From positions 30,129,427 to 30,193,426 of the forward strand of contig CM055094.1 of NCBI GenBank assembly GCA_029204225.1: a stretch of 64,000 nt of DNA. The letters are read 5' to 3'. Source of the DNA: Diphasiastrum complanatum. Lineage: Eukaryota > Streptophyta > Lycopodiopsida > Lycopodiales > Lycopodiaceae. How positions within the stretch are numbered: position 1 is the first letter of the stretch; the number at the start of each line of letters is the position of its first letter. A program made the translations under genes and the position numbers. This document shows, one piece after another, positions 59,201 to 64,000 of the stretch. A model generated the notes under the pieces. That model searched no databases, was not told the DNA's origin, and saw only the letters and a list, made by a program, of their open reading frames with translations.

Positions 59201-62175
59201 AGTCTTACGGGCACTAATAGAAAGTATGGGGCTTCTGAGAATGGTTGAATGAGAATTCTGAGTTGGAATATTGAGTTAGTTAGAAATGGAATAGCTATCT
59301 TTTTCGTCACTTAAACTTAGGAAATTTTTGTAGAACTGAAATTTCTAAGGGAGGAAGTGGAATAAGACATCGAAATTAATATTTTGACTATGGAAACGTA
59401 TTATGCAATTGGAATAATGGTAATCCCTGAAAATCTTGCATAACACCAGCTACTGAGTCATTTCGTACAGGAATCTTCATATTAAAATTCATTCGGCACA
59501 TATCGGAAAGATATTTCTCTATGAAAATCCTCAGCAACCAAGAGTTAATCATAAATTCGAAGGGAAAAATGGCAGGTGCAAAAGATGGACTCTTGATACA
59601 TGGATCATGTCGGAAACCTATTCGTATGGGAAATATTTATCCTTAGAGTGGGTCCCTCTCAGTTCACAGGGACGAAGTTTACTAACCAGTAAAGGTTAGT
59701 AACGTAACGGAGAGCCATGAACATATGATTCCTTTTGGTAGGGACTTATACTCTTGAAGGACTGATTATTATCATATGAAACACTACTTATCTAAGTATG
59801 TGAGTAAGGCTTTTAATATAGAAAAAATCTATAAGGTAAATGGAATTCATTTAAGGAATGAATGAATTCACATAATTAAAATTTCCTTATCCCATTTATT
59901 GATCTCTATTAGACAGTTGAATTACTGGGAGATTACATCATTTATCACATACGGTTAGAATATCTTATGAGCCATGGAAAAATCATAGTTGTAATGGTCT
60001 TGAGTCTGTAAGAATTAGGCTTTCGTTGTGGAACATCTATTATTGACTTTTTGTGATCTTCCAATATTTTATAAAACATCTCCAAGGCATCTTTTATAGA
60101 AATTGCATTAATTTCTTCAAAGGAGGGGGGGGGATAGGACTGACTGATTCTCTCAAAAAAAATCCATCTGTTGCACAGAACTTTTATATGTATGTACAGA
60201 ATCACAGTGGGATTATTCTCATATGCGCATGCCTAATCTAGTAGAATCTACTATGTATTCTTAGTACTAGGTTTATCTAGTATTCTTAAACCAGTCGGTG
60301 AGCATAGACATATCAACAACTATCGTTCAAAACAATTTCTTGTAAGTTAATGAGTCTTTCAAATGAAAGGTTGGCTTGTTAACTCATATGAAGCTTGGAA
60401 TGAAGCTGAAAAAGGGGTGTTTACATGCATACAACTTCATAAACAGCCACGTTTGAAATGAGGGTTTTTTTCAAATAAAAAATAAAAAGCCTTGAAACCC
60501 TCCAACAAAGAGGGTTTTTAAGGCTATCTAATGTTATCCATTTGAGATGTGTCTCATACTTTTAGTGTTACCTTGAGCATTGAAAGGCTAGATCCATTGT
60601 TTTTACAGTACAAACTATTGATGGTCATTTTCTTGCACATGATTACAAAAAAAAACAAAATTGTTTTTAAACCACTCAAAAGTTGGGGAACGTGTTCCCA
60701 ACGTTATAAGGAATATTTCAAACATTTGAAATGCTTCATCTTTAAATACTTAAAGCAAGTATGCCAGTGATTGCAGTTTGTATTTTGAGAATTTGTCTCA
60801 CTGGGTGATACACTGTAATGCCTGTTTGTGAGTTGCGAGTCGTGACTCATGTGACATGAGACATGAAAAAATGACTAGGTGAGTTCAAATCAAACTCCAT
60901 GTGTTGCCATACATTAACTTTTGTACCTACTAGCCTCAAGTGAGGATCAACATTGTCTACATCTTAGAAACTCTTTCCGAACATTTCAGGCACGTACTGG
61001 TATGGAACGATTACTATTTATTTTATTTTTTGAAAGGGCCCTGATTTCTAGATAGTTTGGTTTTGAGATATTTTGGGGAGTGCACCTAGCTGAAGGGATC
61101 GATCTGCTGACCAAATTTTGTCAGATTCTGGAACAGGCAACTACGATGACTTGTGCAGACCTAAAAAAGCATGCGCAAAACCCTGCAAATGTTGAACTAA
61201 GACCGTTTTCACAGTTTCAGCAAATTTATCTAGAAAAAAGGCCCTTGATGTTTGTAGCTCAAAATGAATGCAGCATAGAGAAGTTTCTCAACTATCAGAT
61301 CCTCAGATATAACCTATTTTGAACTTCAGAACTAAAAAAATCTGCTGCAGACTTCTTACTTGTTTTCACAATATGAACTACCTGAAGATCCTATCCAGTT
61401 TCCAGTTTATCTGCCCTCCTCATAATTCAAGAATTTTGCCACTATATAGTAGAAACATTTAGTTTTTGCCTTGTTCCCAAATGAAACGGGCAACTATGAT
61501 CCATGTATATGAAATATATTTGTACTTTCCAAATGAATTCACATGCACTCTAGACGGGTACTAGGTAGCAAACTTCACATTGATATTGCTAAACCCTGCT
61601 ACAAGTATTCAAGTACCCTCACCCTGAACGACCTTTATGCTACACAGATACTACATTTAGGTTCCAAGACTTCATACAAGACTTTTATGCATCAATCTTT
61701 TTCTTTCACGTCCTTTCCAACTCGTCTGGAACTATTATGAGGTAGGTTATGTGTTTGTTTGGCCCAAATGGCATTTATAGACACTCCTAAAGCACACTTT
61801 TGCAATAACTCTAACAAGTATTGACAATTTTCCTAGATCATCTTGAGATTTAGAACAAGCTAGTTTCAACAATTTTTAGATACAAAGGATCCTTATAAAG
61901 TCATGTGAAGTGGAAAAAAAAGCAGGAACTGTGAAGCCCTATCCTTAGCGCTTGGCATAAGGCAAACAATTACCTCCTCATATGTAGCATGAGTCATCAT
62001 AGTTGTCAAGGGGTCATCCCTTCTTAGACGAGCCTCCTCTTGTGGCATTATCACGTCCTTCAATGGGCATTCACGATCACCACTTTGATGGCCGAATGCC
62101 CCACATCTTGCACACTTCACATTTCGAACTTCAATTGCAAACGGTTTAACTCGACCTGGAATTCCTGTCTCCAAC
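56259..62175 (-). CDS. RP9/CIR-like CCHC zinc-knuckle protein (three 3' exons)
   Basis: Three exons join in frame with GT-AG borders. Exon A, 62,175-61,974, follows acceptor TGAATTGCAG and ends GAGGAG before GTAATT. Exon B, 57,745-57,628, follows TCTGTGCAG and ends GGAG before GTAGGT. Exon C, 56,584-56,259, follows GATGTAG and ends in TGA. The product has a zinc knuckle CARCGAFGHQSGDREC (CX2CX4HX6C) followed by PLKDVIM, LRRDDPL, PLKWELKHQLGG, ARGGFKPDDPNQQI and PEDIYDEYGGFL, then a Lys/Ser/Arg-rich nuclear tail (KKKRRKSKH). This matches the RP9 (PIM1-associated)/CIR type of nuclear protein linked to pre-mRNA splicing. The upstream exon(s), which must end in phase 2, were not found. The frame is intact throughout the visible exons, making this the only clear host gene here. 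Introns are 1.04 kb and 4.23 kb. Confidence 0.85.
56585..57627 (-). other. Intron of RP9/CIR-like gene, containing a hAT-like MITE
   Basis: Intron between exons B and C, bounded by GTAGGT and GATGTAG. It contains the mobile element at 56,994-57,457. Confidence 0.8.
56994..57457. mobile_element. hAT-like MITE, 464 bp
   Basis: Ends CAAAGATGCAC and GTGCATCTATA are inverted repeats (9 of 11). They are flanked by ATTTTTAC (56,986-56,993) and ATTTTAAC (57,458-57,465), an 8-bp target duplication with one mismatch. Both ends carry clusters of CAGAAACGC/GCGTTTCTG, including an 18-bp perfect palindrome TCTGAAACGCGTTTCAGA near the right end. There is no coding capacity. 8-bp target duplications and ends of this type are typical of hAT elements. 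Confidence 0.75.
57746..61973 (-). other. 4.2 kb intron of RP9/CIR-like gene
   Basis: Between GTAATT (61,973) and TCTGTGCAG (57,746). AT-rich, with no gene I can support. It includes a G-run near 60,123. A tract from about 59,100 to 59,950 has more uniform, organelle-like text but no recognisable organelle gene. Confidence 0.65.
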
Positions 62176-63083
62176 CTGCAATTCACATATATTATATAGT
62201 CAACAGTAAGAGGTCAAGTGAAGTTAGATATATGTAATTGACCACCACAAGAAACTTCACTTTTTGAGCACATAGGATAACTTACCTCCTTCAAACATTG
62301 ATGAAACATCCGTGCATTTGTGCATTTTGTTTTTGAGAGAGATGAAGTTGATTGAATTACCTTTCTTAACATCCACGCAGACCAATATGGTCTACGTGAT
62401 TAAATAGCAAGTCAATACTATACCAAAGTCTTACTGCTACAATAACATAATAGGTAAAAACTACATGAAGAGCAAGCAACTACATAACGCTAGAAGGCTT
62501 CAAAAGGAGTTTACGTCTAGTATGTACTATGTGTACTTTACTAATGGAACAGCATATGAAGATTGTCATAGCTGAAAAACCTCTATAAGTATTGAAAAAA
62601 ATCAATGAGAAGCTCATTAAACTCCTGAGTCCTCATAAGTGGTTGTAGGTTACTACATCTGCTACATCCAAGAGGTGACTTTCACAAAGCAAACATGCTC
62701 TTTCGTTCCAATCCATTTGCGCTGCATCACCTGGCCATTCAATCTCAAATAGTCTGAATTGGTACTCATCCTTGAAATGGCAAGCTTTTTCTTCATAGAT
62801 ATATCCACCAAAATGTCTCTTGGAATAAACCCTCGAAAATTTGGATTGAGCCAATCATTGCATTTTCCTTTTTGAAATTTCCTCAATGTTGATGTTTGTA
62901 AACCTTACAAATAAACCCCCCAAACAATGAATTGAACCAATTTTAATGATATTGCATTATCCCCTTTAAAAGTTGCTTCCAAGAGATATTTAGAAATGTC
63001 TTGCGAAACACTTCAAAATATTGGAGTTTTTGGGCCATTCATTCTATTGAATTTTCCAGAACGAGAACCATATGAGTGTATGC
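62176..63083. other. Region upstream of visible RP9/CIR exons with a decayed minus-strand coding fragment
   Basis: On the minus strand 62,886-62,630 two overlapping frames carry KGKCNDWLNPNFRGFIPRD and EEKACHFKDEYQFRLFEIEW, and from about 63,060 LENSIE and MAQKLQYFEVFRKTFLNIS. Together with 63,560-63,960 they look like pieces of one damaged ORF, of no recognised family. No upstream exon for the zinc-knuckle gene could be fixed. Confidence 0.35.
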
Positions 63084-63535
63084 CATAGAACCCACGGTTC
63101 CCAGAACCGTGGGTCCTGGGAACCGTGGAAGGAACCGTACCACGGTTCATTGAACCGTGGTACGGTTCCTGCAATTAATTAATTAATCAATAAATTAATT
63201 GTTTTTTTGCCAATTTCCCCCCAAAATAGTTTTTGGCCCTCATTTACAGTTTTTGGGCTGTTTATGATAATTTGAACTGTAAAATAGAACTGTAAAAATC
63301 CACAGACACAGATTTCACAGAAGACACACACACAGATTTCACAGATTTCACAGACACTTTTTTTGGCCTTTTTCTGCATATTTTTAGACTGTTTTTGGGG
63401 GTAGGAACAAAAAAATAATAATTAATTAATTAATTAACTAATTAGTACAGTTCACCACGGTTCCCTCTTAAAGTTTCTGAGAACCGTACGGTTCTCAAAA
63501 CCGTGGTGAACCGTACACGGTTCATTAATTCTATG
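63084..63535. mobile_element. hAT-like MITE, 452 bp, with perfect 8-bp target duplication
   Basis: The element starts CATAGAA and ends TTCTATG, flanked on both sides by GTGTATGC (63,076-63,083 and 63,536-63,543). Subterminal regions are packed with AACCGT motifs. The left side has two hairpins: CCCACGGTTC with GAACCGTGGG, and an 18-bp stem GGAACCGTACCACGGTTC with a 3-nt loop. The right side has an 18-bp perfect palindrome GAGAACCGTACGGTTCTC. The interior is AT-rich with ATTAATTAATTA tracts and CACAGATTTCACAG repeats. There is no coding capacity. Confidence 0.85.
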
Positions 63536-63543
63536 GTGTATGC

Positions 63544-63960
63544 CAACCTATCACCCATACTTCAACCTTTCGACGAGCATGCTATTTTGTACTGCTATCT
63601 TTGATAATTTACCATTGTGAATTTTCCACCTTTCAAGATAATTAATAGTCAAATCATGGCTATGCCCTGCAAAAGGACGTAGATCATTTTCAGCCAAGAG
63701 AATCGGATAAAACGTGGTTTGTTTCGATTATGTACTCATCATTTTAGCCTGTTTAAAGCAAGAAATACTATCATCTCAAACTTCGCATCTCTATAGTAGT
63801 ACTGATATCTTAAGTAGAATCCTCTTTCTGTGCCATCTCCATCAATGTATTTGTTGACAAATTTTCAACCATCAATAAGCCTTTTGTAGTCACGTGTGCC
63901 ATCAAAGTTTTTGTGAAATTTCAGCTCAAAAAAAATTTTGTTCTTGGGTAACTCCAATTT
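63544..63960 (-). pseudogene. Unrecognised coding fragment split by the MITE
   Basis: Minus strand from 63,960: LELPKNKIFFELKFHKNFDG, then DYKRLIDG followed by an in-frame TGA (one base from Trp), then KFVNKYIDGDGTERGFYLRY and RDAKFEMI. A second stretch reads AENDLRPFAGHSHDLTINYL, ERWKIHNGKLSKIAVQNS and VERLKYG. The sequence continues on the other side of the MITE at 63,075 downward. A transposon-borne ORF is suspected from the context, but no family is recognised. Confidence 0.35.
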
Positions 63961-64000
63961 CCACTCCATCATATAACAACTGAGGGTTACTGACCCTTCT

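Noticed and set aside
59100-59950. Organelle-like tract (possible nuclear insertion of plastid or mitochondrial DNA)
   Set aside because: Texture resembles a group II intron or organellar spacer, but no domain V, tRNA or organellar gene could be recognised; not supported without a search.

Overview
This window looks like nuclear DNA from a land plant with a large, repeat-rich genome. The evidence is the mix of CACTA, Ty1/copia, Ty3-type and hAT-like elements, GT-AG introns of 1 to 4 kb, very long (CT)n tracts, AT-rich spacers and a plant-like RP9/CIR zinc-knuckle gene. Penelope-type reverse transcriptase fragments are uncommon in flowering plants and hint at a non-flowering lineage such as a fern, lycophyte, bryophyte or conifer, but the species cannot be named from sequence alone. 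Most of the window is broken, nested and duplicated mobile DNA. Only one ordinary host gene is well supported.

Layout. 0-5.5 kb: a tandem-repeat ORF running, across a one-base shift, into a SET-domain ORF, followed by the exons of a decayed CACTA (Tnp2) transposase. 5.8-9.3 kb: a broken LTR retrotransposon with a possible 5' LTR, a leader holding a 25-30 bp minisatellite, and a gag pseudogene cut off abruptly at about 9,298. 9.3-20.05 kb: block A, a 10.75 kb mosaic of a Ty3 fragment, a dispersed repeat called R here, a chimeric copia fragment, a (CT)n tract, an unrecognised two-repeat protein and an inverted-repeat region. Block A is duplicated almost intact as A' at 41.28-52.06 kb. 19.4-26.1 kb: a 3.3 kb unit in head-to-tail duplication. 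Each copy holds a minus-strand histone H3-like ORF with CENH3-type features, and upstream of it a TATA box and an array of CACGTG motifs. 25.6-28.6 kb: a minus-strand, multi-exon, unrecognised gene. Partial copies of the same module lie at 32.4-35.3 and 52.1-53.2 kb. 29-32 kb: a Ty3 gag/protease remnant and a Penelope-type RT fragment. 36.4-39.5 kb: a copia deletion derivative in which gag-pre-integrase is joined to the end of RNase H, followed by a 3' LTR. 53.2-54.1 kb: a compound microsatellite and a second Penelope RT fragment. 56.3-62.2 kb: the host RP9/CIR-like gene on the minus strand. Its second visible intron carries a hAT-like MITE, and a second MITE at 63.1-63.5 kb has a perfect 8-bp target duplication.

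The most interesting part is the amplified module at 19.4-36 kb. It combines an intronless CENH3-like H3 gene, open in two diverged copies, with a dense G-box/TATA promoter-like block and a neighbouring uncharacterised multi-exon gene on the same strand. This could be gene capture by a mobile element or local amplification of a retrocopied centromeric histone. The sequence alone cannot decide between the two, or show whether the protein is made.
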